Source: Arbacia lixula (taxonomy: Eukaryota; Echinodermata; Echinoidea; Arbacioida; Arbaciidae). From it: a stretch of 64,000 nt of DNA. The translations under genes were made by a program, and so were the position numbers. The DNA lies in the NCBI GenBank assembly GCA_963669155.1, contig OZ022596.1, positions 4,861,304 to 4,925,303 on the forward strand. The letters are read 5' to 3'. Position 1 is the stretch's first letter, and every line of letters begins with the position of its first letter. This document shows, piece after piece, positions 12,350 to 25,150 of this stretch. The notes under the pieces were generated by a model. That model searched no databases, had not been told where the DNA came from, and was given only the letters and a program-made list of their open reading frames with translations.

Positions 12350-13510
12350 TCTTAGGGCCGGTGTAGGATATATATTGTATATGGTATATTTTGTTTAAAT
12401 CTGTTGGTATATTGAGATTATGTGCTGTTCTTGTGGGATATGTGTGAATTTTGTACTTTTTGAGAAGCATTTTGTATAAGTGGGGTGGAAGCATGCCCTT
12501 CATACATTATGGATAAGCAGGCATTGGTTAATCATGTTGATGTCGTGTACTTTAAGTAATTCAAGTGATGCGAAAAGTAGTCTATTTGCGGGAACGGGGG
12601 GGGGGGGGATGGGATGGATATTGTTTGTAAGGATTTATTTTGAAGTGATGTTTATTTTGAAAGCATCATTGACATCATGAATATTAAATAGTGTTTACAT
12701 TTTACGGAATATCATACAATTATTACTTGTTTACGTTAACGGATAACTTATAACAAGAAACTGCTCACAAACTGTAATTAGAGTCACATTTACAAATGCA
12801 ACGAATTTCAAGATTGTTTTGCTTAATATATCATATTAGTGAGATCAGCAAACATTATGGAAAACAGTTTTTAGTAGATACATGTACATACATGTCATGT
12901 ATGTGATAGAAAAATAAGTGGCCCAAACGTAAAACCCTGCGGAACGACAAATTGAATTGCACAAAGTTCTGAGTAAATATTGACATCTGTGGTGCATTGC
13001 TGACGTTTATGTAAATAGATTCAAAATAAGTAATGTGGTACATTAGAACTTTAGATTAAGTTACATGTCATTGTTTATATTGTCAAATTCCTGAGACAAA
13101 TCCATTAAAGCTACAATAGCACTCATTGCTTTTAAATGAATCGTTTAATGTGCTTGTATAAAAGTTAGCTAAGGGATGTTCAATTAGTGGAGTAATGATT
13201 TAGAAAACCGCATTGATGTGGGAACGGAATATAATATATGTCTATATTCCATTTTCGCTGGATCAGTCGTGAGATCGCCATATGAATTGTTCGATCAATC
13301 GAATCAATTTGTGATATGGGCACCAGTAGTTAGTGGGAAGTATTGACGAGCTATGTGTAATATAATGAGGTGAAGGATATGAAAATGTACCACAGGAATA
13401 CAAATACTAATCAGAAGTGTACTTATTGTTCATATGTTGTTCAAAGATTTTAGAAGACCGCTACGTTAATAGCAAAGATCAATATACATTGTTAGCCGTC
13501 TTAAACATGC
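12350..13510 (-). pseudogene. Antisense LINE reverse-transcriptase relic, unit 2
   Basis: B version of the relic behind gene 1. On the minus strand, FVVPQGFTFGPL-like sequence lies near 12900-12955, the YADD region near 12828-12860 and ALMDLSQEFD-like sequence near 13090-13130. All frames are broken. The B-type change of GSTL to GFTF at the PQG motif is shared with units 5, 6 and 8, so the decay predates their copying. Confidence 0.72.
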
Positions 13511-13930
13511 GCAGTAATAGTTACCATGAATGAAAGTACTACTTGTGAACCTATCGGCGTTTATCCCATCATATAACATTGATTATTGTGTGTATGTGTA
13601 TTCTTTCCAGCTCATACTTAATTGCCCATACATAGCAAATTCCTAAAGACGGTGTATAATTTTTCGACTGTGCTGTGTCCTTTGTTATTACTTTGACCAC
13701 TTTGACCACATTCATTATAACACCCAACCCCGCATATATTATGTTATACGTTTAATTTCCTCCGTCTTTATGAATACTCTCTTTACCTTAAGTGTATTTT
13801 ATAACCTTATATTTTAATGAACGATGGACAGTGAAAAAGAGAGAGGGGCAGGTATGAGAGGAAGGTTAATCAGGCAGCCAGAAGGAGGCTCGTGATATAG
13901 AGAGATAGCCATAGACATAGTTATATTTAT

Positions 13931-14023
13931 ATGTGCGTATGTGTGTGTGCGTGTGGATGCGTGCGCGTGTGCGTGCGTATGTGTTTGTGTGGACAGAGAG
14001 AGAGAGAGGGGGGGGGGGGGAGA
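13931..14023. repeat. GT/GA microsatellite with G-run
   Basis: Imperfect (GT)n passes into (GA)n and a run of G. Counterparts of different length occur in the B-type spacers of units 5, 6 and 8. Confidence 0.9.
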
Positions 14024-15073
14024 AGAAATAAACCAAATAGTAAACACGCCGGAAAAGTATAATATACACAAGATTTCGATCATAGGACTTTATGAACAGT
14101 GTAGTCCTGATAAGTATGATCTGCGTAATGTTATGTAATATATACACAAAGAGAGAGAAAGATGCTAGATACAATAAACCGATATAGCCGGATGGGTTAC
14201 GCTTGTCCTCGTAACGTTACGCACAACATGCATACATGTATTTTTAACTTCTTTTTAAACACCGAAAACTTAGCTTGAAACAGTCTTGTATAATTGTTGT
14301 AATGAAAAAACAAATCGTCTCTCCTATTTTCACATTTTTCACCCCACAAGTCTGTCAAACATCCTGGAAGTGTTAATTAGTTTGTTCGTGAAACAATAAC
14401 GTTACCATGGTTAAAGAGCATTTGAAAGAGATATGTTTCAGCCCTTTCTTGGAATAGACGAGCGAGTGACCAGATCTTACATGGTCAGAGAGATAATCAT
14501 AATCATATATGGTAGGAGCAACCAGCAAAGTATTGTCTGCTGATCTTAAATTTTTACGCTCTTGTGTTTCATAAGTAAAACTATAAGATGTTAATGAAAC
14601 AACTTAAGACGTGCATTGCATATTGTTCGTTCTATGTGTGTTGACCCAAATTGACCGATAAAGTGGTACGTCATTAAGATCTGAAGACCAGTACGTCTGA
14701 GCGACTGGCATATCAATAAATGGAAGTGTAAGGCACGTTCACTTTGGTGTATATTTCTGTATTTGATGGATATCAATGTTTCACTTAAGACACACAAAGC
14801 TTGTTAGGTATTTCTTTCCTCCCCCTTGTCTGGATGTGCAGCTGCATCAAAAGATTATATGTCAACAGAGCCCGATGCTGCACATGACACGATGATTGGA
14901 AATTCGATAAATATTATTTTCTTCCCATTGGTCACATACATGTCCATTAGCAGTAAAAAAGAAAACAGAATCTTGTACTGCAAATACCAAGATGGCACGT
15001 AGCACCTTTTATCTGTAATCAATGCTCATGAATATACTAATAATCACTTTCCTAGCTCTTAGATCAGGCCATG

Positions 15074-15081
15074 TATATAAA
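15074..15081 (+). promoter_or_regulatory. TATA-like block, gene 3
   Basis: TATATAAA followed by 'ctgagcggcag', 664 bp before the ATG of a broken gene. It matches the block in the other units. Confidence 0.35.
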
Positions 15082-15737
15082 CTGAGCGGCAGTTTTGGGG
15101 AAGGAGCCATCCAGAGTAGAGAGCTGTAGACTTGTCTTGTTCGAAGAAAAGTGTTCCAACTCCAAGAGATTACTTTCTTATGATATCTGGATTGCTTTGG
15201 CTTCAGTTCATCGCGAATTTTTAAGTGAGACAAGTGACGAAGAGTCCAACACGAATTGTTCAACCTACTAAGTACTTTATTGAGCAAACTCCATGGGTAT
15301 TATTAAGTGCAGTACACGTCTTTCAATGTGATACCTGTGATATCGTCCAACTAGTACCCGGATAAAAAAACAGTGTAGTAGTGTTACGTCGACTCCATAT
15401 TTCAATATCAAAGCACATGTATCATGCATTACGGGAAGAAAAGTTGGTAAAATTCTTGTTGGATTCCGTTTAAACTTAATATTACTTTCCCATCATATCA
15501 TCGGATAATCTCACAACAGGTGGTGATATTTTTCATGTCCAAATCCAAACAGTAAAGTACGAGAAAAAAGGCGACATTTACTGAAGGCGAACATGTCTCG
15601 TTGATTTTTGATTGCCAGTCATGATTGTGCAATAGTACGTCCTTGGTCTATGACATCACACATCTAAGACGTTCACAACCTACTCAGGAGACACTCCTTC
15701 TTATCCTTAGCTCTGACGTGGAGAGTGCAAGCACATC

Positions 15738-16747
15738 ATGAACATGTCCGTCGCAAACGAGAGTAGCATCGGAATGGATGACTATGCTTCCACCCATATC
15801 TTCTGCACATCCCATGTTTATACTAGTTTAACATATATGATATGGCTTGAACTAACAGTCGCATTGGTATTGACGTCGACAACACTTGCTCTAATCCTTG
15901 GTAGTCGTCGCCTTCGCCATCAACGCTTCATTATCCCGTTCAACATTATCCTCGCTGACTGGGTGACGGTAGCTATCCTCACTACCACGTATACTGCATT
16001 TGTTTTCCAATGGGTAAGGAAAGTATTAGCACCATCCTTGCACTGCGTGTTTATTTCTTATCATGTTTATTACGTGACGTGACTGCATTTACAGGATATA
16101 TACTATTCAACTATTACATATGCAATAATTCGTACAATTGCATGGTACACACACTTAATATCAAAGCAAGTAATAGAATTACATTAGTTTAACTTCTATG
16201 TCTTTAATGTCCCATTGCTTATTTACAAACGATTCCTTATTGAATATCTTTATTAGCAGTATGATTGATGCTCATGAATTAATTTACCAAAACTGTCAGA
16301 AGAATTCTCTCGAAGTACTTACTCTTTATGTCTTATTAACATGATAAAATGTTTATTTTATTAAAAATCAAAACAACATCGTAGAACAGTGATTTCCACG
16401 TTTGTGACTTATATTGTCTAGAAATGCTTTATAAAGCGCTGATCATTTAGCAAATCATACAATTTGTAACCAATGGATAGTTGGCGTCAATGATAAAGTA
16501 TATTATATTTACATGCACTGTGCAATTGATCAATACTATTATTATTTCATCTCTACATTGATTTTAGCCCTTCGGAGGTTGGCTTGAATTCTTAGCCAGC
16601 GCTTTATTTACTACATGCATCGCGGTTTCTGCAATGAGCACAGTGATGGTCGCCATCTACCAGTATATCACCCTGCATGTCGACCCCTTCGGCTCACGGA
16701 ACATCGTTACCACACGTCGATGTGTCTTCGCTTGTGTACATAACTGA
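15738..16747 (+). pseudogene. GPCR gene 3, truncated by internal deletion
   Basis: Exon 1 (15738-16013) is intact with TM1 of the B type but TM2 and intron of the A type. Exon 2 starts normally at 16568 and encodes TM3 and the start of TM4 (CVFACV), then jumps after 'cttgtg' straight into 3'-flank sequence 'tacataactgagtg'; a stop follows at 16745-16747. Against gene 1 the deletion removes about 1.32 kb: TM4-TM7 and most of the 3' flank. The join shows 2-3 bp of microhomology, as expected of end joining. A spliced product would hold three membrane segments, so it is not a working receptor. The A/B switch within exon 1 marks earlier gene conversion. Confidence 0.88.
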
Positions 16748-17213
16748 GTGTTAAAAATCATTTGTGGAAAATATCGAAATACATTATATAATTTACGATG
16801 AATTAATAATTGTGAAAGTAATGCATTATGATTCTTTAAGATGTAAGCGAACGCAAAATTACTAAAATATGTTGCTTGTGCCGGATTCACCTAAGAAAAG
16901 TTAAAAAAAAAGGAAAACAAAAACATTATATGACCATACAAACAATATCAATATGAAGGAGGGGAGGGGGTCGTGAAAAGCTTGTTTTGAAGCAGGACAG
17001 TAAATTTTAAAAGAGGGCAAGAATAGAAAATACATCAGTAAAAGACCAATAATAATAATGAAATTAATACAAAACAAGATACAATAAAACGGCACAATAT
17101 TGATAAGTGATATGTGTTGTTTGAATATTTTATGATGTGCAGCTGGGAAATATTCCCTTTTTTATTTTTTTTTTCGGAGATCACTAGCTGACAGTCATTC
17201 AGTAATGTTATTT
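16748..17213. other. Shortened A-type 3' flank of gene 3
   Basis: Only the distal part of the A-type 3' flank remains, since its first ~850 bp were lost in the same deletion that truncated the gene. No coding content. Confidence 0.6.
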
Positions 17214-18379
17214 GAGTAAATTTTAGTGTTTAGGGCGGTGTAGCATATACTTCTCTGGTATATCATCTTTAAATGCTTTGGTTTATTGAGATTGTGTGCT
17301 GTTCTTGTGGGAAATGTGTGAATTTCGTAATTGTTGTGTACCATTCTGTCCAAGTGAGGTAGAAGCATATCATTCATACAGTTATACATAAGCGGGCATT
17401 GGTTAATCATATTCACCACTTATACTTTAAGTAATTCAAGTGATGTGAAAAGTATTCTGTTTGTGGAAACAGGGGTGGGTGGTTAGGGGGGGGGGATATT
17501 CGTATGGACTTACTTTGAAGTGTTATTTTTTTTTATTAGCATCATTAACATCAAATAATGTTTACATTACTGAATATCATACAATTAATACTCGTTTACG
17601 TTAACTGATCATTTGTTAACAAGAAACCGCTCACAAACTGTATTAAGAGTCACATCAACAACTTTAACGATTCTCAACATTTTCTTCTTAATATATTATA
17701 TTAGTGAGATCGGCTAACATGATAAAAAAAAGTATTAGTAGATACATGTATGTATATGTCAGGTATGTGTATTTGAAAAAGGAGTGGCCCCAACGTAGAA
17801 CCCTGCGGAACGACAAATTGAATTGTACAAAGTTCTGAGTAAAAAATAATAAATGATAAAACGTTTATGTAATTAGATTCAAAGTAAGTAATGTGCTACA
17901 CATCTCGTGCGATAAGTTAGGACTTTATATCAAGTTACTTTTCATTGTTAATAATGTCAAATTTCTGAGACAAATCAATTAAAGATACAATAGCAATATC
18001 ATTCATTGCTTGTAAAGGAATCGTTTATCTTGTTTGAAAGTTCAAATTGTTATAAGTTCGCCAAGGAGTGTTGAATTAGTGAAGTACTGATTTAGAAAAC
18101 TGTATTGATGTTTGATATTGGTATTGATATTAATCGTTCGATCGATCGAATCAATTTGTGGTATGGGCACCAGTAGTAAGTAGGAAGTATTACCGAGCCA
18201 TTTATAACATCGTGAGGTGGGGGAGATGGAAATGTACCACAGGGCTACACATATTAATCAGAAATGTAGTTAATATGTTGTTCAAAGATTTAAAAGACCT
18301 CTACTTAGCAAAGATCAATGTACATTGTTAGTCGTCTTAAACATGTACATTAATTGTCACCTTTAACATGATTAATGAG
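17214..18379 (-). pseudogene. Antisense LINE reverse-transcriptase relic, unit 3
   Basis: A-type relic: on the minus strand FVVPQGS-like sequence lies near 17780-17825, the YADD region near 17695-17725, and a C-terminal part with a tyrosine/arginine motif (FPTRTAHNL) near 17290-17320. Its far end is interrupted by the L2/CR1-like insertion at about 18380. Confidence 0.72.
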
Positions 18380-19754
18380 GTGTCAAATGTTGCTCTACAA
18401 TGGTTGCACTCATATCTCACTGGCTGGACATCTAGTGTTAAAATATCAGAGCAAGTTTCAGCTCCTTGGACTTGCGAATACGGTGTCCCCCAAGGGTCTG
18501 TTATGGGCCCTATACTCTTCAATGTTTATATCACTCCTGTGTCAACTATAATTCGTAAGCACACTCTTTTCTATCTTATCTATGCCGATGATATTCAACT
18601 ATATGATGCGTTTGATCCTCGTTCACCATCAAGTATGCAAGAAGTGTTAGAAAGAATTTCGTTATGTATTGCTGAGATAAACACGTGGATGACTTCAAAT
18701 TTCCTCAAACTAAATGTTTCTAAAACTGAATTCACTATACTATGTCGGAAAAACCAATTTAATGAAAATCTATCCAACGTAAAACTCAATGTATGTGATA
18801 ATGAAATTGCACTATCCTCTAAAGTTAAGAATCTTGGCATATGTATTGACTCGTGCTTTACACTCTCATCTCACGTCAGTAATACTGTACGTACCTGTAA
18901 TTTCCATCTTAAGAATCTGTAGCGCATTAGAAGATTTATCAATGAAAAAACTTGCCATCATGCAGTTAGGGCACTTGTACTTTCTCGACTTGACTATTGT
19001 AACAGTCTCTTTTCAGTTCTTTGTGTTAAAGATCAGAAAAAACTTCAGAGTGTTCAGAATCGTGCCGCACGTTTAGTGTTTTCAGTTGGTCGCAATATAC
19101 ATACGTCTCCTTTGATTAGGGAACTCCATTGGCTCCCTTTTTCTCAACGTGTCAAGTTCAAACTTTGTCTGTACATTTATAAATTGATTAACAGTACAGG
19201 TCCTTCATATCTTGTAAACACAATTGTTCATTACACACCTGCTCGTAATCTACGTTCCCTAAATGATACCACCAAACTTGTAATTCCGAGAACAAACCTC
19301 TCCATAGCAGAAAAACGTTTTAGTATAGCTGGATCTAGAGTTTGGAATACACTCCCCTCTTCCATCCGAACAACACCGACCATATCATCTTTCAAACGAC
19401 AACTCAAGTCATATTTTTTTCCAAATATCTAGTTTTATATTTTCATTTATTTAATGAGTATTTGTTTTGATGATTTTTGCTATCACTATTTGGTTTGACT
19501 TGGTTAACCCATCTGGGGCCTGGTGGCCTCAAGTGCTATACTAGAGCTTCTGTGAATAATGTGCTGACCGGGCTTGTCCCTTAAATTGTTGGTGAACGAA
19601 GCAGCAAGCAAGAGGCCACCAGGCCTCATCTGGCACAGTTGAGAACTCAAATGGTTGATGCAATTTAATGTATATATTTATATTTTATATCTGATTGTAA
19701 GCGCTGTGATACTTTTTGTGTATAGCGCAGATAAATAACCATTATTATTATTAA
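18380..19754 (+). mobile_element. 5'-truncated L2/CR1-like LINE with one nonsense codon
   Basis: The insertion splits 'attaatga|aggaactac', which is continuous in units 1 and 2. It reads in one frame from 18380 to 19432 apart from a TAG at 18920-18922. Motifs: GVPQGSVMGPILF, YADD (codons about 18581-18592), SRLDYCNSLFSVL, QNRAARLVF, ELHWLPFSQRVKFKLC and SRVWNTLP, which is the usual order in the palm, thumb and C-terminal part of L2/CR1 reverse transcriptases. The 3' region has a short hairpin-like segment (taagcgctgtgata ... tatagcgcagataaat) and an ATT-repeat tail at 19741-19754. No target-site duplication is evident. The endonuclease and 5' palm are missing, so the copy is dead on arrival. 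Confidence 0.88.
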
Positions 19755-21259
19755 GGAACTACTTGTGAACATATTAACTTTGATCCCATCGTAGAAAATT
19801 ATTATAACAATTATAATAACAAAACAAATCGTCTCTCCTCTTTTCTTATTTTCTCCACCCCATAAGTCTGTCAAACATTCTAAAAGAATACAAACACATG
19901 TCGTTCCTAAAAGAGTTACTATTTTCTAGGCAGTATTTATTAGTGTGTTCGCGAAACAATAACATTACCATGGTTAAATAGCATTTGAAAGAGATATTTT
20001 TCAGCCTTTTCTTGGAATAGACGAGCAAGTGACCCGTTCTTACATGGTCAGAGAGATAATCATAATCATATATGGTAAGACACCCAGCAAAGTATTGTCT
20101 ACCGATCTTAAGTTTTAACGGGATTATATTTCACCAGTAAACCTGTAAAATGTTAATCAAACAACGTAAGACGTGCATTGCATATTGTTTGCTCTGTGTG
20201 TACTGATCCACATTGACGAACAAGTGGTACTAGCGACTGGCGTATCAATAAATGGAAGTGTAAGGCACGTGCATTTTGTTATATATTTCTGTATTTGATA
20301 GCTGTCAATGTTTCACTTAAGACACACAAAGCTTGTTTGGTATTTCTTTGCGCCCCGTCGTCTGGATGTGCAGCTGCATGATAATTCAACAGAACCTGAC
20401 GCTGCACATGACACGATGATTGGAAATTCAATAATATTTTCTTCCCATTGGCCACATGTCAATTAGCAGTGAAAAAGAAAACAGAATCTTGTACTTCAAA
20501 TACCAAGATGGCACGTAGCACCTTTTATCTTTAATCTATGCTCATTAACATACTAATAATCGCTTTCCTAACTCTTAGATCAGGCCATGTATATAAAAAT
20601 AAGCGGCAGTTCTGGGGAAGGATTTATACGGAGTAGAGAGCTGTAGACTTTTTCTTGTTCGAATAAAAGTGTTCCAACTCCGAGAGATTACTTTCTTTTA
20701 ATATCCGGATGGCTTTGGCTTCATTTCATCGCATGTTTTTGAGTAAGACAAGTGACGAAGAGTCCGACACGAATTGTTCAACCTACTAAGTTATTGTAAC
20801 TGTATTTAGCAAAATCCATGGGTATCATTTAGTGCAGTAAACTTCTTTTAAAGGGATACCTATGAGACCATCCGAGCAGCACCTTGATCCAAAACCACAA
20901 TGTAATACTTTAATGTCGACTCCACCTTTCAAATTTAAAGTATGATATATTACGGGAAGAAAAGTCGGTAAAACTCACGTTGGATTCCGTTTTAAGTTAT
21001 GATATTTTTCTCCTCATATTATCGAATGACATCACAACACGTAGTGACATTTTTCATAACCAAGTCCGGATAGGTAAGTATGAGAAGGAGGGGCGACTTT
21101 GACTGAAGGCGAATATATCTTGTTGATTTTGGATTGTCAGTAACGATCGTGCAATACTGCATCCTTGTTCTATGACATCACACATCTAAGACGTCCACAG
21201 CCTACTCAGCAGACACTCCTTCTTATCCTGAGTTCTGACGTGGAGAGTGCAAGCACACC
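19755..21259. other. 5' flank and leader of gene 4 (B-type)
   Basis: Resumes the spacer interrupted by the LINE, with the block conserved before every gene, a TATA-like block at 20590 and a B-type leader ('accatccgagcagcacc'). No gene is seen. Confidence 0.55.
20590..20602 (+). promoter_or_regulatory. TATA-like block, gene 4
   Basis: TATATAAAAATAA followed by 'gcggcag', 670 bp before the ATG, as in the other units. Confidence 0.4.
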
Positions 21260-22694
21260 ATGAACGTGTCCGTCGCAAACGAGAGTATCATCGGAATTGA
21301 TGACTATGCTTTCAACCATATCTTTTGCACATCTAATGTTCACACTAGTTTAACATATGTGCTATCGTTTGAGATAGCAGTTGCATTGACAGTAACGTCG
21401 ACTACACTTCCTCTAATCATTGGTAGTCGTCGCCTTCGCCATCAACGCTTCATTATCCCATTCAATATCATCCTCGCTGACTGGAAGACGGTAGCTATCC
21501 TCACTACCACGTATACTGCATTTGTTTTCCAATGGGTAAGGAAAGTATGAGCACCATCCATGCACTGCGTGTTTATTATTTATCATGTTTATTACGTGAC
21601 GTGACTTTATTTACAGGATATACTATCCAACTATTACATATGCAATAATTCGTACAATTGCATGGTACCCACACTTAATATCAAAGCAATTAATAGAATT
21701 ACATAACTTTACCTTTTATGTCTTTAATGTCCCATTGCTTATTTACAAACGATTCCTTATTGAATATCTTTATTAGCAGTAGGATTGATGCTCATGAAGT
21801 ACTTACTCGCTATGTCTTATTAACATGATGAAATGTTTATTTCATTAAAAATCAAAACAACATCGTAGAACAGTGATTTCCATGTTTGTGACCTGTATTG
21901 TCTAGAAATGCTTTATAAAGCGCTATTTAAATCATTTAGCAAATCATACAATTTGCAACCAATGGATAGTTGGCGTCAATGATAAAGTCTATTATATTTA
22001 CATGCACTCTGTAATTGATCAATACTATCATTATATTTCATCTCTACATTGATTTTAGCCCTTCGGAGGTTGGCTTGAATTCTTAGCCAGCGCTTTATTT
22101 ACTACATGCATCGCGGTTTCTGCAATTAGCACCATAATGGTCGCCATCTACCAGTATATCACCCTGCATGTCGACCCCTTCGGCTCATGGAACATCGTTA
22201 CCACACCCAGATGTGTCTTCGCTTGTGTTGGAAGCTGGGCGCTGAGTTCCAGTTTGTCAGCACTCATATTATACGGAAACCTCTTTTTTGAAATCATTGG
22301 AGGAGTCTTTTATGCATTAATGTTTTTTGTCTATATTCTTTCTGGAATATGTTATTTCTTCATTTTTCGAGCCATTTCAAAAGGACCAGCAAACCATGCC
22401 AATGATGGTGAGCAGGTTAGAATGCGAAGACTAGAAAACAGAAGAGTGCTGCGCACTTACGCTTTGGTCTTTACGACAAATGTCTGTTTGGTCATTCTGT
22501 ATATATGGTTTCAGTATTTGACATACATTATCAATCAGAATTGGATTTTTTGCAATACCTTCCTGGGACATTTTTGTTTGCTAGGAAATGTCATTGCCAA
22601 TTCGGTAATTTACTGGTGGCGTTTGAAAGAATTTCGCTCGATGCTTCCCGTTTGCAAGAGGAATATGGCAATACATGTGGACGGAGCAATTTGA
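21260..22694 (+). CDS. GPCR gene 4: rhodopsin-class seven-transmembrane receptor, two exons
   Basis: Exons 21260-21535 and 22059-22694 give 303 residues with an A-type intron of 523 bp. The leader is B-type, but TM1 is of the LTYVLSFEIAVALTVTS kind, so this copy is also a mosaic. Exon 2 has a shortened TM4/loop (LILYGNLFFEIIGGVFYAL) shared only with gene 7. An odd change lies in TM2: ADWVTV of its relatives is ADWKTV here (Lys76), a charged residue two positions after Asp74 of the LAD motif, needing two base changes (gtg to aag). The frame is otherwise open with good splice sites. Whether Lys76 spoils folding cannot be told from sequence. Confidence 0.87.
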
Positions 22695-24003
22695 TTTCTA
22701 CAATTTCTATTCTTGAGTAGAGGTATTAGCCATTATTGTCACATTCACCCCCTCCTCTCCATTTCCCCAACCCTCTCTAGATGTGTAGCCTTTATACTAA
22801 GTGAAGTGCAATGTATTGTTACCTTTTTGGTGTTAGCCTACTCTTGTGCTCCTAATCTATTCGTGTGTTAGATACACTGCTGCTCTGTGGGAAATATATT
22901 TTTATTTGTGAAAGAATGAACAGGTGTTATTCAAGGAGGTAATTGACATACGGATAGCCATCCCGAATAGGTTTGATGTAGCGCGACATTCCAACGAACT
23001 AACATATTTACTTTCTATGTCGAGTCCAAATTTACCTGACTATATAATGTGGACGAGTGCTACCGAGACACACTCTGGTGTTAAGTTACAAGATAACACA
23101 TGGCAATCATGAGATACCTATTGCTATCTATTATTTAGACATATAAAGGTTGTGCTAGGATAGGCAATCAAAGTCGAATCAGGGCTACAAGTAGGTTCGG
23201 CATCTATTCGACCATCATGGTTATTAGTGTGGTAACTTTTGTTTCTCTTTTTCAGTTTTCAATTGCTCTTGTTTGAATATTAGAAAGCCTGAAAGGCAGG
23301 GAAGCCATTTTACAGCTGAAAGATACATTGTATCACGAAGAGTGAGTTGCAATGTATAATAACAAAACTATAGCTGCTTTTTAATGCATTTTCACGCCTT
23401 TGCACGGATATTGCAATCAATCGCATAATAAGATCAATTGCAAATCTCGTACATTCTGACAAAAAACTTAAGATTGATATTAACCATACGATTGCTTTTA
23501 TTTGAACAATTTTTCCCCTTAAAATGTTGAATCATAAATTATGTACATAACTGAGGGTTAAAAATCATTTGTGGAAAATATCGAAATACATTATATAATT
23601 TACGATGAATTAATAATTGTTAAAGTAATGCATTGTGATTCATTAAGATGTAAGCGAACGCAAAATTACTAAACTATGTTGCTTGTGCCGGATTCACCTA
23701 AGAAAAGTTAAAAGAAAACCATTACAAAAAACATTATATGACCATACAAACAATATCAATATGGAGGAGGGGAGGGGGTCGTGAAAAGTTTGTTTTGAAG
23801 CAGGACAGTAAAATTTTTAAGAAGGCAAGAATAGAAAATACATCAGTAAAGGACCAATAATAATAATGAAATTTATACAAAACAAGATACAATAAAACGG
23901 CACAATATTGATAAGTGATATGTGTTGTTTGAATATTTTATGATGTGCAGGTGGGAAATATTCCCTTTATTATTTTTTTTCGGAGATCACTAGCTGACAG
24001 TCA
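22695..24003. other. A-type 3' flank of gene 4
   Basis: Non-coding and collinear with the flank of gene 1. It includes the open stretch at 22924-23112, with no ATG start and mostly amino-acid-changing differences between units. Confidence 0.6.
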
Positions 24004-25150
24004 TTAAGTAATGTTATTGGAGTGAATTTTAGTGTTTAGGGCGGTGTAGCATATGCTTCTCTGGTATATCATCTTTAAACGCTTTGGTTTATTGAGAATG
24101 TGTGCTGTTCTTGTGGGAAATGTGTGAATTTCGTAATTTTTGTGTACCATTCTGTCCAAGTGAGATAGAAGCATATCATTCATACAGTTATACATAAGCG
24201 GGCATTGGTTAATCATATTCACCACTTATACTTTAAGTAATTCAAGTGATATGAAAAGTAGTCTGTTTGTGGAAACACGGGTGGGTGGATAGGGGGAGGG
24301 GGGGGGGATATGCATTTGGACTTACTTTGAAGTGTTAATTTTTTTATTAGCATCATTAACATTAAATAATGTTTACATTTTACTGAATATCATACAATTA
24401 ATACTCGTTTACGTTAACTGATCATTTATTAACAAGAAACCGCTCACAAACTGTATTAATTTTAGAGTCACATCAACAACTTTAACGATTCTCAACATTT
24501 TCTTCTTAATATATTATATTAGTGTGATCGGCAAACATGATAAAAACAGTTTTAGTAGATACATGTATGTATATGTCAGGTATGTGTATTTGAAAAAGGA
24601 GTGGCCCCATCGTAGAACCCTGCGGAACGACAAATTGAATTGTACAAAGTTCTGAGTAAAAAATGATAAATAATAAAACGTTATTGTAAATACATTCAAA
24701 GTAAGTAATGTGCTATACATCTCGTGCTATAAGTTAGAACTTTATATCAAGTTACTTTTCATTGTTTATAATGTCACATTTCTGAGACAAATCTATTAAA
24801 GCTACAACAGCAATAGCATTCATTGCTTGTAAAGGAATCGTTTATCTTGTTTGAAAGTTCAAATTCTTATAAGTTCGCTAAGGAGTTTTAAATTAGTGAA
24901 GTACTGATTTAGAAAACTGTATTGATGTTTTACATTGGTATCGATATTAATTGTTCGATCAATCCAATCAATTTGTGATATGGGCACCAGTAGTAAGTAG
25001 GAAGTATTATCGAGCCATTTATAACATCATGAGGTGGGGGACATGGAAATGTACCACATATTAATCAGAAATGTAGATATTATGTTGTTCAAAGATTTAA
25101 AAGACCTCTACTTAGCAAAGATCAATGTACTTTGTTAGTAGTCTTAAACA
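24004..25150 (-). pseudogene. Antisense LINE reverse-transcriptase relic, unit 4
   Basis: A-type relic with the FVVPQGS-like motif near 24600-24650 (minus strand), the YADD region near 24515-24545 and the FPTRTAH segment near 24110-24140. Just beyond it, at about 25205, a ~270-bp deletion relative to unit 2 joins 'gtaaacata' to 'gtcagagagataat'. Confidence 0.72.

Larger units (their letters stand above)
13511..15737. other. 5' flank and leader of gene 3
   Basis: Begins with B-type spacer including a GT/GA microsatellite, then the block conserved before every gene (minus-strand open stretch at 14591-14797), a TATA-like block at 15074 and an A-type leader. No gene is seen. Confidence 0.55.

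Noticed and set aside
13814..14174. Minus-strand frames rich in SLSLS and THTHT
   Set aside because: They translate the GT/GA microsatellite and only appear because the repeat lacks stops.
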